Shown here: piece by piece, positions 50,666 through 62,196 of the stretch
How the letters are laid out: each line of letters begins with the position of its first letter
Position numbering within the stretch: position 1 is the stretch's first letter
NCBI GenBank assembly: GCA_963855995.1
Contig: OY979730.1
Location: 6,459,341 to 6,523,340, forward strand
DNA from: Muricea muricata
Taxonomy: Eukaryota > Cnidaria > Anthozoa > Malacalcyonacea > Plexauridae
Length of the DNA: 64,000 nucleotides
Direction: 5' to 3'
The notes under the pieces: generated by a model
The model's database searches: none
Told to the model about the DNA's origin: nothing
What the model saw: the letters and a program-made list of their open reading frames with translations, nothing else
Position numbers and translations under genes: made by a program

Positions 50666-53600
50666 ATATAATGCAATCACGCAACTAAATGAGACCTTCT
50701 AAATGGAAATTGCAGAACTTAGCAAGTCGGGAATAAAGTCTTCAGCGCTCAAACCATGGAGATGAGTGAAATAACATTTTGAAATGAGAAACCTATAACT
50801 AGCTTGTAAACTGAAAAGAAACGATCTTAGAATCAGCAAAATCGCGTTTTTAGCGCTCTAGAAGTGATTTTAACGTAAAAACATGCTCAAATCACCAATT
50901 AAAGATTCCCGTCTTAAATCGTTCACGGCGACGTTTTAGAGCTTAAAATGATATTTTCAGTGCCAAAGTTAACAAATTGAGCGCTATGATCTACTGCAAT
51001 CACGGACTTAAAAGAGACCTTCGAAATGGAAATTGCACAACTTAGCAAGTCGGGAATCAAGTTTTCGGTGCTAAAACCATGGAGATGAGTGAAATAACAT
51101 GTTGAAACGAGAAACCGATAACTAGCTTGTAAACTGAAAAGAAACGATCTTAGAATCATCAAAATCGTAGAACTTGGCAAATCGGGAATCAAGTTTTCGG
51201 CGCTCAAACTGCAGAGATGAGCGAAATAACATGTTGAATTGAGAAACCTGTAACTAGCTTGTAAACTGAAAAGAAACGATCTTAGAATCAGCAAAATCGC
51301 GTTTTTAGCGCTCTAGAAGCGATTTAAGCGTAAAAACATGCTCAAATAAAAAACTAAAGATTGCCGTCTAAAATCAATCACGGCGACGTTTTAGAGCTTA
51401 AAATGATATTTTCTGTGCTAAAGTGAACGAGTTGAGCGCAATGATATAATGCAATCACGGACCTAAATGAGACCTTCTAAATGGAAATTACAGAACCTAG
51501 CAAGTCGGGAATCAAGTTTTCGGCGCTCAAACCATGGAGATGAGGGAAATAAAATGTTGAAATGAGAAACCTATAACTAGCTTACAAACTGAAAAGAAAC
51601 TATCTTAGAATAATCAAAATCGCGTTTTAGCGCTCTAGAAGAAATTTGAGCGTAAAAACATGCTCAAACAAAAAACTAAAGATTGCCGTCTAAAATCAAT
51701 CACGGCGACGTTTTAGAGCTTAAATTATATTTTCAGTGCTAAAGTGAACGAGTTGAGCGCAATGATATAATGCAATCACGGACATAAAAGAGACCTTCTA
51801 AATGGAAATTGCAGAACTTAGCAAGTCGGGAATAAAGTTTTTGGCCCTCAAACCGCAGAGATGAGCGAAATAACATGTTGAATTGAGAAACCTATAACTA
51901 GTTTGTAAACTGAAAAGAAACGATCTTAGAATCATCAAAATCGCGTTTTTAGCGCTCTAGAAGCGATTTGAGCGTAAAAACGTGCTCAAATCACAAACTA
52001 AAGATTGCCGTCTAAAATCAATCACGGCCACGTTTTAGAGCTTAAAATGAAAGTGAACGAGTTGAGCGCAATGATATAATGCAATCACGGACCTAAAAGA
52101 GACCTTCTAAATTTAAATTGCAAAACTTAGCAAGTCGGGAATCAAATTTTCGGCGCTCAAACCATGGAGATGAGTGAAATAACATGTTGAAATGAGAAAC
52201 CTATAACTAGCTTATAAACTGAAAAGAAACGATCTTAGAATCATCAAAATCGCGTTTTTAGCGCTCTAGAAGCGATTTGAGCGTAAAAACTTGGTCAAAT
52301 CACAAACTAAAGATTGCCGTCTAAAATCAATCACGGCCACGTTTTAGAGCTTAAAATGAAAGTGAACGAGTTGAGCGCAATGATATAATGCAATCACGGA
52401 CCTAAAAGAGACCTTCTAAATTTAAATTGCAAAACTTAGCAAGTCGGGAATAAAGTTTTCGGCGCTCAAACCGCAGAGATGAGCGAAATAACATGTTGAA
52501 TTGAGAAATTTATAAAAAGCTTGTAGACTGAAAAGAAACGATCTTAGAATCATCAAAATCGCGTTTTTAGCACTCTAGAAGCGATTTGAGCGTAAAAACA
52601 TGCTCAAATCACAAACTAAAAATTGCCGTCAAAAATAAATCACGATGACGTTTCAGAGCTTAGAATGATATTTTCTGTGCTAAAGTGAACGAGTTGAGCG
52701 CAATGATATAATGCAATCACAGACCTAAAAGAGACCTTCTAAATTTAAATTGCAAAACTTAGCAAGTCGGGAATCAAATTTTCGGCGCTCAAACCATGGA
52801 GATGAGTGAAATAACATGTTGAAATGAGAAACCTATAACTAGCTTATAAACTGAAAAGAAACGATCTTAGAATCATCAAAATCGCGTTTTTAGCGCTCTA
52901 GAAGCGATTTGAGCGTAAAAACTTGGTCAAATCACAAACTAAAGATTGCCGTCTAAAATCAATCACGGCCACGTTTTAGAGCTTAAAATGAAAGTGAACG
53001 AGTTGAGCGCAATGATATAATGCAATCACGGACCTAAAAGAGACCTTCTAAATTTAAATTGCAAAACTTAGCAAGTCGGGAATCAAATTTTCGGCGCTCA
53101 AACCATGGAGATTAGTGAAATAACATGTTGAATTGAGAAACCTATAACTAGCTTATAAACTGAAAAGAAACGATCTTAGAATCATCAAAATCGCGTTTTT
53201 AGCGCTCTAGAAGCGATTTGAGCGTAAAAACTTGGTCAAATCACAAACTAAAGGTTGCCGTTTAAAATCAATCACGGCGACGTTTTAGAGCTTAAAATGA
53301 CATTTCTGTGCTAAAGTGAACGAGTTGAGCGCAATGATATAATGCAATCACGGACCTAAATGAGACCTTCTAAATGGAAATTGTAGAACCTAGCAAGTCT
53401 AGAATTAAGTTTTCGGCGCTCAAACCATGGAGATGAGTGAAATAACATGTTGAAATGCGAAACCTATAACTAGCTTATAAACTGAAAAGAAACGATCTTA
53501 GAATCATCAAAATCGCAGAACTTAGCAAATCGGGAATCAAGTTTTCGGCGCTCAAACTGCAGAGATGAGCGAAATAACATGTTGAATTGAGAAACTTATA

Positions 53601-55024
53601 ACAAGCTTGTAGACTGAAAAGAAACGATCTTAGAATCATCAAAATCGCGTTTTAGCGCTCTAGAAGAAATTCGATCGTAAAAACATGCTCAAATCACAAA
53701 CTAAAGATTGCCGTTTAAAATCTATCACGGCGACGTTTTAGAGCTTAAAATGATATTTTCAGTGCTAAAGTGAACGAAATGAGTGTAATGATATACTGCA
53801 ATCACGGACTTTGAAGAGATCTTTTAAATGAAAATTGCAGAACTTAGGAAGTTGTGAATCAAGTTTTCGGCGCTTAAAGCATGGAGATGAGTGAAATAAC
53901 ATGTTGAAATGAGAAACCTATAAATAGCTTGTAAACTGCAAAAGCACGTTCTTAGAATCAGCAAAATCACGTTTTTAGCGCTCTAGAAGTGATTTGAGCA
54001 TAAAAACATGCTCAAATCACCAACTAAAGATTCGCGTCTTAAATCGTTCACGGCGACGTTTTAGAGCTTAAAATTATATTTTCAGTGCTAAAGGTAACGA
54101 ATTGAGTGCTATGATGTACTGCAATCACGGACTTAAAAGAGACCTTCTAAATGGAAATTGCAGAACTTAAGAAGTCGGGAATCAAGTTTTCGGTGCTAAA
54201 ACCATGGACATGAGTGAAATAACATGTTGAAATGAGAAACCGATAACTAGCTTGAAACGTGAAAAGAAACCATCTTAGAATCATCAAAATCGCAGAACTT
54301 AGCAAATCGGGAATCAAGTTTTCGGCGCTCAAACTGCAGAGATGAGCGAAATAACATGTTGAATTGAGAAACTTATAACAAGCTTGTAGACTGGAAAGAA
54401 ACGATCTTAGAATCATCAAAATCGCGTTTTTAGCGCTCTAGAAGCGATTTGAGCGTAAAAACATGCTCAAATCACAAACTAAAAATTGCCGTCTAAAATC
54501 AATCACGGCGACGTTTTAGAGCTTAGAATGATATTTTCTGTGCTAAAGTGAACGAGTTGAGCGCCATGATATAATGCAATCATGGACCTAAAAGAAACCT
54601 TCTAAATGGAAATTGCAGAACTTAGCAAGTCGGGAATAAAGTTTTTGGCGCTCAACCCGCAAAGATGAGCGAAATAACAGGTTGAATTGAGAAACCTATA
54701 ACTAGCTTGTAAACTGAAAAGAAACGATCTTAGAATCATCAAAATCGCGTTTTTAGCGCTCTAGAAGCGATTTGAGCGTAAAAACGTGCTCAAATCACAA
54801 ACTAAAGATTGCCGTGTAAAATCAATCACGGCGACGTTTTAGAGCTTAAAATGAAAGTGAACGGGTTGAGCGCAATGATATAATGCAATCACGGACCTAA
54901 AAGAGACCTGCTAAATGGAATTTGCAGATTTTAGCAAGTCGGGAATAAAGTTTTTGGCGCTCAACCCGCAGAGATGAGCGAAATAACATGTTGAATTGAG
55001 AAACCTATAACTAGCTTGTAAACT
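50666..55024 (+). repeat. Diverged satellite, inner left side of the palindrome
   Basis: Monomers in + polarity with many more substitutions than the main array and variable unit length. Types are full ~322-bp units; ~308-bp units lacking about 14 bp (TTAAAATGAAAGTGAACG at 52,046, 52,356, 52,988 and 54,849); and truncated ~133-bp units made by joining AAAATCG directly to AGAACTT (51,167, 53,516, 54,293). GAGACC spacing of 455 bp from 51,014 to 51,469 shows a full plus a truncated unit. A subgroup with AATTTAAATTGCAAAACTTAG occurs four times (about 52,110, 52,418, 52,742 and 53,053). No gene is seen. The longer minus frames at 50,923 and 54,147 exist only because a truncated unit keeps the frame open. 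Confidence 0.93.
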
Positions 55025-55030
55025 TTGACC
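55020..55030. other. Satellite polarity switch (tail-to-tail junction)
   Basis: Plus-polarity satellite reads to TAGCTTGTAAACT, where the monomer would continue GAAAAGAAACG. Instead TTGACCATGTTTTTACGCTC follows, which is the minus-strand form of GAGCGTAAAAACATGGTCAA from a different part of the monomer. Two internal monomer positions have been joined with at most a base or two of shared sequence. All satellite to the right is in minus polarity. Confidence 0.92.
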
Positions 55031-58000
55031 ATGTTTTTACGCTCAAATCGCTTCTAGAGCGCTAAAAACGCGATTTTTATGATTTTAAGATCGTTTCTTT
55101 TAAGTTTATAAGCTAGTTAAAGGTTTCTCATTCAACATGTTATTTCACTCGTCTCCATTGTTTGAGCGCCGAAAACTTTATTCCCGACTTGCTAAGTTCT
55201 GCCATTTCCATTTAGAAGGTCTCTTTTAGGTCCGTGATTGCATTATATCATTGCGCTCAACTCGTTCACTTTAGCACAGAAAATATCATTTTAAGCTCTA
55301 AAACGTTTCCGTGATTGATTTTAGACGCAATCTTTAGTTTTTTGTTTCCGCATGTTTTCACGCTCAAATTTCTTCTAGAGCGCTAAAACGCGATTTAGAT
55401 GATTCTCAGATCGTTTCTTTTCAGTTTATAAGCTAGTTATAGGTTTCTCAATTCGACATGTTATTTCGCTCATCTCTACAGTTTGAGCGCCGAAAACTTG
55501 ATTTCCGATTTGCCAAGTTCTGCGATTTTGATGATTCTAAGATCGTTTCTTTTAAGTTTACAAGCTAGTTATCGGGTTTTCATTTCAGCATGTTATTTCA
55601 CTCATCTCCATGGTTTTAGCACCGAAAACTTGATTCCCGACTTGCTAAGTTGTGCAATTTCCATTTCGAAGGTCTCTTTTAAGTCCGTGATTGCAGTAGA
55701 TCATAACGCTCAATTCGTTAACTTTAGCCCTGAAAATATCATTTTAAGCTCTAAAACGTCGCCGTGAACGATTTAAGACGGGAATCTTTAATTGGTGATT
55801 TCAGCATGTTTTTACGTTAAAATCACTTCTAGAGCGCTAAAAACGCGATTTTGCTGATTCTAAGATCGTTTCTTTTCAGTTTACAAGCTAGTTATAGGTT
55901 TCTCAATTCAACATGTTATTTCGCTCATCTCTGCGGGTTGAGCGCCAAAAACTTTATTCCCGACTTGCTAAGTTCTGCAAATTCCATTTAAAAGGTCTCT
56001 TTTAGGTCCGTGATTGCATTATATCATTGCGCTCAACCCGTTCACTTTCATTTTAAGCTCTAAAACGTCGCCGTGATTGATTTTACACGGCAATCTTTAG
56101 TTTGTGATTTGAGCACGTTTTTACGCTCAAATCGCTTCTAGAGCGCTAAAAACGCGATTTTGATGATTCTAAGATCGTTTCTTTTCAGTTTACAAGCTAG
56201 TTATCGGTTTCTCAATTCAACATGTTATTTCGCTCATCTTTGCGGGTTGAGCGCCAAAAACTTTATTCCCGACTTGCTAAGTTCTGCAATTTCCATTTAG
56301 AAGGTTTCTTTTAGGTCCATGATTGCATTATATCATGGCGCTCAACTCGTTCACTTTAGCACAGAAAATATCATTCTAAGCTCTAAAACGTCGCCGTGAT
56401 TGATTTTAGACGGCAATTTTTAGTTTGTGATTTGAGCATGTTTTTACGCTCAAATCGCTTCTAGAGCGCTAAAAACGCGATTTTGATGATTCTTAGATCG
56501 TTTCTTTTCAGTTTACAAGCTAGTTATAGGTTTCTCAATTCAACATGTTATTTCACCCATCTCCATGGTTTTAGCACCGAAAACTTGATTCCCGACTTCC
56601 TAAGTTCTGCAATTTCCATTTACAAGGTCTCTTTTAAGTCCGTGATTGCAGTACATCATAGCGCTCAATTTGTTAACTTTAACACTGAAAATATCATTTT
56701 AAGCTCTAAAACGTCGCCTTTAACCATTTAAGACGCAAATCTTTAGTTGGTAATTTGAGCATGTTTTTACGCTCAAATCGCTTGTAGAGCGCTAAAAACG
56801 CGATTTTGATGATTCTAAGATCGTTTCTTTTCAGTTTACCAGCTAGTAAGAGGTTTCTCAATTCAACATGTTATTTCCCTCATCTCTGCGGTTTGAGCGC
56901 CGAAAACTTTATTCCCGACTTGCTAGGTTCTGCAATTTCCATTTAGAAGGTCTCTTTTAGGTCCGTGATTGCATTATGTCATTGCGCTCAACTCGTTCAC
57001 TTTAGCACAGAAAATATGATTTTAAGCTCTAAAACGTCGCCGTGATTGATTTTAGACGGCCATCTTTAGTTTGTGATTTGAACATGTTTTTACGCTCAAA
57101 TCGCTTCTAGAGCGCTAAAAAGGCGATTTTGATGATTCTAAGATCGTTTCTTTTCAGTCTACAAGCTTGTTATAAGTTTCTCAATTCAACATGTTATTTC
57201 GCTCATCTCTGCAGTTTGAGCGCCGAAAACTTGATTCCCGATTTGCTAAGTTCTGCGATTTTGATGATTCTAAGATGGTTTCTTTTCACGTTTCAAGCTA
57301 GTTATCGGTTTCTCATTTCAACATGTTATTTCACTCATCTCCATGGTTTTAGCACCGAAAACTTGATTCCCGACTTCTTAAGTTCTGCAATTTCCATTTA
57401 GAAGGTCTCTTTTAAGTCCGTGATTGCAGTACATCATAGCACTCAATTCGTTACCTTTAGCACTGAAAATATAATTTTAAGCTCTAAAACGTCGCCGTGA
57501 ACGATTTAAGACGCGAATCTTTAGTTGGTGATTTGAGCATGTTTTTATGCTCAAATCACTTCTAGAGCGCTAAAAACGTGATTTTGCTGATTCTAAGAAC
57601 GTGCTTTTGCAGTTTACAAGCTATTTATAGGTTTCTCATTTCAACATGTTATTTCACTCATCTCCATGCTTTAAGCGCCGAAAACTTGATTCACAACTTC
57701 CTAAGTTCTGCAATTTTCATTTAAAAGATCTCTTCAAAGTCCGTGATTGCAGTATATCATTACACTCATTTCGTTCACTTTAGCACTGAAAATATCATTT
57801 TAAGCTCTAAAACGTCGCCGTGATAGATTTTAAACGGCAATCTTTAGTTTGTGATTTGAGCATGTTTTTACGATCGAATTTCTTCTAGAGCGCTAAAACG
57901 CGATTTTGATGATTCTAAGATCGTTTCTTTTCAGTCTACAAGCTTGTTATAAGTTTCTCAATTCAACATGTTATTTCGCTCATCTCTGCATTTTTAGCGC

Positions 58001-59943
58001 CGCAAACTTGATTCCCGATTTGCTAAGTTCTGCGATTTTGATGATTCTAAGATCGTTTCTTTTCAGTTTATAAGCTAGTTATAGGTTTCGCATTTCAACA
58101 TGTTATTTCACTCATCTCAATGGTTTGAGCGCCGAAAACTTGATTCCCGATTTGCTAGGTTCTCCAATTTCCATTTAGAAGGTCTCATTTAGGTCCGTGA
58201 TTGCATTATATCATTGCGCTCAACTCGTTCACTTTAGCACAGAAAATATCATTTTAAGCTCTAAAACGTCGCCGTGATTGATTTTAAACGACAACCTTTA
58301 GTTTGTGATTTGACCAAGTTTTTACGCTCAAATCGTTTCTAGAGCGCTAAAAACGCGATTTTGATGATTCTAAGATCGTTTCTTTTCAGTCTACAAGCTT
58401 GTTATAAGTTTCTCAATTCAACATGTTATTTCGCTCATCTCTGCAGTTTGAGCGCCGAAAACTTGATTCCCGATTTGCTAAGTTCTGCGATTTTGATGAT
58501 TCTAAGATCGTTTCTTTTCAGTTTATAAGCTAGTTATAGGTTTCGCATTTCAACATGTTATTTCACTCATCTCCATGGTTTGAGCGCCGAAAACTTAATT
58601 CCCGACTTGCTAGGTTCTACAATTTCCATTTAGAAGGTCTCATTTAGGTCCGTGATTGCATTATATCATTGCGCTCAACTCGTTCACTTTAGCACAGAAA
58701 TGTCATTTTAAGCTCTAAAACGTCGCCGTGATTGATTTTAAACGGCAACCTTTAGTTTGTGATTTGACCAAGTTTTTACGCTCAAATCGCTTCTAGAGCG
58801 CTAAAAACGCGATTTTGATGATTCTAAGATCGTTTCTTTTCAGTTTATAAGCTAGTTATAGGTTTCTCAATTCAACATGTTATTTCACTAATCTCCATGG
58901 TTTGAGCGCCGAAAATTTGATTCCCGACTTGCTAAGTTTTGCAATTTAAATTTAGAAGGTCTCTTTTAGGTCCGTGATTGCATTATATCATTGCGCTCAA
59001 CTCGTTCACTTTCATTTTAAGCTCTAAAACGTGGCCGTGATTGATTTTAGACGGCAATCTTTAGTTTGTGATTTGACCAAGTTTTTACGCTCAAATCGCT
59101 TCTAGAGCGCTAAAAACGCGATTTTGATGATTCTAAGATCGTTTCTTTTCAGTTTATAAGCTAGTTATAGGTTTCTCATTTCAACATGTTATTTCACTCA
59201 TCTCCATGGTTTGAGCGCCGAAAATTTGATTCCCGACTTGCTAAGTTTTGCAATTTAAATTTAGAAGGTCTCTTTTAGGTCTGTGATTGCATTATATCAT
59301 TGCGCTCAACTCGTTCACTTTAGCACAGAAAATATCATTCTAAGCTCTGAAACGTCATCGTGATTTATTTTAGACGGCAATTTTTAGTTTGTGATTTGAG
59401 CATGTTTTTACGCTCAAATCGCTTCTAGAGTGCTAAAAACGCGATTTTGATGATTCTAAGATCGTTTCTTTTCAGTCTACAAGCTTTTTATAAATTTCTC
59501 AATTCAACATGTTATTTCGCTCATCTCCATGGTTTTAGCACCGAAAACTTGATTCCCGACTTGCTAAGTTGTGCAATTTCCATTTCGAAGGTCTCTTTTA
59601 AGTCCGTGATTGCAGTAGATCATAGCGCTCAATTTGTTAACTTTGGCACTGAAAATATCATTTTAAGCTCTAAAACGTCGCCGTGAACGATTTAAGACGG
59701 GAATCTTTAATTGGTGATTTGAGCATGTTTTTACGTTAAAATCACTTCTAGAGCGCTAAAAACGCGATTTTGCTGATTCTAAGATCGTTTCTTTTCAGTT
59801 TACAAGCTAGTTATAGGTTTCTCATTTCAAAATGTTATTTCACTCATCTCCATGGTTTGAGCGCTGAAGACTTTATTCCCGACTTGCTAAGTTCTGCAAT
59901 TTCCATTTAGAAGGTCTCATTTAGTTGCGTGATTGCATTATAT
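55025..59943 (-). repeat. Diverged satellite, inner right side of the palindrome
   Basis: Minus-polarity monomers of the same diverged classes as 50,666-55,024, but about 560 bp longer in total and ordered differently. The frame at 57,129-57,401 matches 54,147-54,419 with a coordinate sum of 111,548 rather than 110,609, so there are offsetting gains and losses on either side. Truncated ~133-bp unit junctions (TTCTGCGATTTTGATG) occur near 55,518, 57,252, 58,028 and 58,488. Units of ~308 bp (CGTTCACTTTCATTTTAAGC) occur near 56,040 and 59,005. The segment about 55,525-55,850 resembles the satellite next to the insert (compare 59,530-59,780). No gene is seen. Confidence 0.92.
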
Positions 59944-60026
59944 AGCCAATTTTATTAAGCTGTAAGCTATTAATAAAATGAAGTTAATGAGGAAACGTTC
60001 TGATCAGATTACGGTTTATAATGTCT

Positions 60027-60043
60027 TGGTTTTGGCAAAACCA
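60027..60043. other. 8-bp perfect hairpin in right insert
   Basis: TGGTTTTG and CAAAACCA around one base, mirror of 50,566-50,582. It lies about 100 bp from the inner satellite boundary and upstream of the SAP relic. No function is assigned. Confidence 0.65.
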
Positions 60044-60364
60044 GACATGCATCCTGCATGCGGCACAATTAGGTTGTCATCATGTCAGATATACGCCAGA
60101 CTCGTTCCAAGGTGCATGATTTAGAGCATGCAAATGAGTGATGCACGTGAATAACAAATAATTCTCCTCTAGCCAATGAAAACTGTGACTTTGTCAAGCG
60201 CGAAACAATAACCAATCGCAAGCGAAGCTTAACTGAATACAAAGCGAAACGCGCACTGAATTTCATTATATTGCATTTGGGCTCGCTCAAGCCGGTACGC
60301 GGCTAAAAGTTTCAACAAAAATCGTTTTTCGTAAAAACGCCAAACGGATTTCTAACCGCAATAA

Positions 60365-60995
60365 TCGATCTCGATCAACGGCGGCAATAGTGATACGGAG
60401 AGTTTACGACGCCAATGTACTGAGAGAGGACTACCTAACCATGGACCAAAGAATGCTTTAGTCTCTCGGCTACAACAGCGCGCAACCAGTTCGTCTTCGA
60501 GGCCAACGGTAGATGCCGCAGGGAACGAAAATTTGCCCTCTACGTCGACATTTGCTTAACGTGACAACCCACAATCTTCGTTATTTACCGAGGACCACTT
60601 GGCGCATATAAGATATGATCAATTGTTTCTCGTAGCGTGGAAGAATCCGTAGCCGTTATAGCAACCAGTGCTGCCCGTGCCGCTGTCGAAGCCATGTCCA
60701 CGAATCACGATGTCTCAACAAGGTTGTTACAACAGCCGTTCTAGACGAGATCGCGGTCAACACGTACGGCAGATTCTTGTCCAAACCCAACGTCGAGCGT
60801 CGCGTCTCAGTCCTTTAGAAGGGCTTGTATAGTGTCTCCAGCATCGTTTCAAGCATGCGTGTATACTAGCTGTTGACGCAGTTTCTTCCCTGCGCTCTGG
60901 CGAGTACGGTACAGCAGATATTGCAACAACACCAACGTCTGAAGGGGATTGTGGCACCTAGTTCAGTGTCGCATCTGATATTACATTTATCATGA
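60365..60995 (+). pseudogene. Decayed SAP-motif gene, right insert
   Basis: This copy preserves the SAP-like core better. The open stretch 60,365-60,559 starts directly after a TAA, has no ATG at its head, and encodes LRRQCTERGLPNHGPKNAL then VSRLQQ at 60,404-60,478, including the glycine typical of SAP motifs. A serine/threonine-rich tail ends at the TAA at 60,557. The same frame stays open from 60,560 to the TAG at 60,650. Other open stretches follow: 60,619-60,744 (alanine-rich, helix-like), about 60,723-60,818 in another frame (EIAVNTYGRFLSKPN), and 60,870-60,995 (glutamine-rich, VQQILQQHQRLKG). Together they resemble a DNA-binding N-terminus followed by helical segments, disrupted by at least three lesions. 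What is seen is the motif and the stops. That it derives from a mobile-element or gag-like protein is inference. Confidence 0.62.
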
Positions 60996-61734
60996 TGTGC
61001 GCTAGCTGTATATGGTATCGTAAGTATTCAGGGCATTCCAAAATTTTTGTTGCATATTTTGTTTAAAATCTAATCAAAATGCACACAATTTGTCATTTGT
61101 GGTAGAACACGAGCATAAATAAGGCTTGCCAAGAGAGATTATTGTGTAATCTTACCTGATCTAATCAGCTGAATATATTTTAATGCGTTTTAGACATGCG
61201 ATACAAATATGATTGCTTTCCTAGATGAGATATCTTGAGAAATATTGAGCACAAGATCTGTATTTGACACATATCAAGAAATTCTATCCCATTATTAAGA
61301 CCAGTGGAAAAAAAAATTTTTTTCTGCTTTCACAAAGGAAAATCTATTTCTTCAAACTATACTTAAATTTCAATGTTTACTTCCAAAATTAATATTAATT
61401 CTAGCGGCATTCGGCATCTTATTGGTATGGTAATGGTAATGGTTTTAATAACATATGACAATAGCTATATACAGCTAAACTATCACATGTTTACAAGTAA
61501 TATTAGAACAATAATTACCGTTCCGAACTTATATATATATATATTTACATTTTCAATTTTAAATTAGAGTTAAATTTTGACACAGTTTATTTATTTCAAT
61601 TTTGTTTCTGCTAAAGTTGCATAACCAAACACTATACTGACTCGTGAGACATATAGCGGCTTGCACAGTGAGTTAAGCATCGCTAGCTGAAAGTCTGCGC
61701 GCGCCGCTCGGAATTGCAAAGTACAAGCTTCAGT
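60996..61734. other. AT-rich spacer of the right insert; no gene seen
   Basis: Mirror of 48,875-49,613. It holds the (AT)n run at 61,531-61,544, the A-tract/T-tract junction at about 61,307-61,324, and a splice-donor-like TATCGTAAGTATTC at about 61,016-61,029 just downstream of the SAP relic. A pyrimidine-rich TTTTTTTCTGCTTTCAC stretch at about 61,317-61,333 resembles an acceptor tract. The plus frame at 61,373-61,567 is low-complexity and unlikely to be coding. Confidence 0.55.
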
Positions 61735-62091
61735 TTATCGATTAAGGCGGAGTCGATTTGTAAAACTAACGATAAAAGTTTCCAAAAATATCGAAAATGA
61801 AGACCACAGCAAAACAATGTTTTGAATATGCCAAGTTATTTTTATTCTTGCCATAAAACACAAGCATGCTGAACTGATTAAATAGTGATGAACAAATATT
61901 TCAAAAAGGCTGGGATGGTCAGCTCTGTTTTCCGTTACACCAGTGGTTTCATCATTAAGTTGTAATATAGGAGCTTTATGGGGAAGCTGCTGGATTTGTC
62001 TGGCCCCATCCAGGTTTCCTGTATCCAGGTTTTTCCCGGCCACCCTGATGATCCAGCTGTAATAAAACCGGTGGTAATGCCTAAGCAGCAA
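61735..62091 (-). CDS. Hypothetical 118-codon open frame, right insert (doubtful)
   Basis: Mirror of the left-insert frame at 48,518-48,874, with the same start and stop and one visible residue change. On the other strand, TTTTCCGTTACACCAG at about 61,928-61,943 is acceptor-like and precedes the opposing small frame at 61,978. That arrangement would favour the plus strand being the coding strand, if either is. No homologue is recognised. Confidence 0.2.
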   Translation of the reverse strand: MLLRHYHRFYYSWIIRVAGKNLDTGNLDGARQIQQLPHKAPILQLNDETTGVTENRADHPSLFEIFVHHYLISSACLCFMARIKITWHIQNIVLLWSSFSIFLETFIVSFTNRLRLNR

Positions 62092-62196
62092 GCCTTACCA
62101 TTTCCTAACAAAAGCTGTCTTCTATATGACTACAGCTGTTGTGGGAGTTGGTTGTTCGTCTATGGGGAATACACATTCTGTTATTTGTGCGGATGA
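61978..62196 (+). CDS. Hypothetical 72-codon frame, right insert (doubtful)
   Basis: Counterpart of the left frame at 48,401-48,631, but shorter at the end because of an indel (CTGTTATTTGTGCGG here, CTGTGTATTTGTGGGG in the left arm). The shared part has protein-like composition (GHPDDPAVIKPVVMPKQQ). It is on the same strand as the SAP-motif relic, about 1 kb downstream. The indel argues against selection on the C-terminus in at least one copy. Confidence 0.2.
   Translation: MGKLLDLSGPIQVSCIQVFPGHPDDPAVIKPVVMPKQQALPFPNKSCLLYDYSCCGSWLFVYGEYTFCYLCG

Larger units (their letters stand above)
47600..51080 (+). repeat. Left arm of large imperfect palindrome
   Basis: Position x here matches position ~110,609 minus x on the opposite strand (110,608 near the outer end). 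Anchors are 48,067/62,541, 49,652/60,957, 50,319/60,290 and 50,923/59,686. The outer end fails beyond about 47,590, where the right arm has GACAGCAATTTTTAG. The inner end fails at about 51,080, just after GGTGCTAAAACCATGGAGATG. Differences between arms are sparse and spread along the length, so identity is very high, roughly 99% by eye and not computed. Confidence 0.93.

Noticed and set aside
50923..59686. Frames of 79-123 codons in the diverged satellite (50,923; 54,147; 55,483; 56,483; 57,129; 59,447)
   Set aside because: Same monomer translated with the truncated ~133-bp unit joining in frame. The internal repetition in the protein (ILRSFLFSLQASYRF twice) mirrors the DNA repeat.
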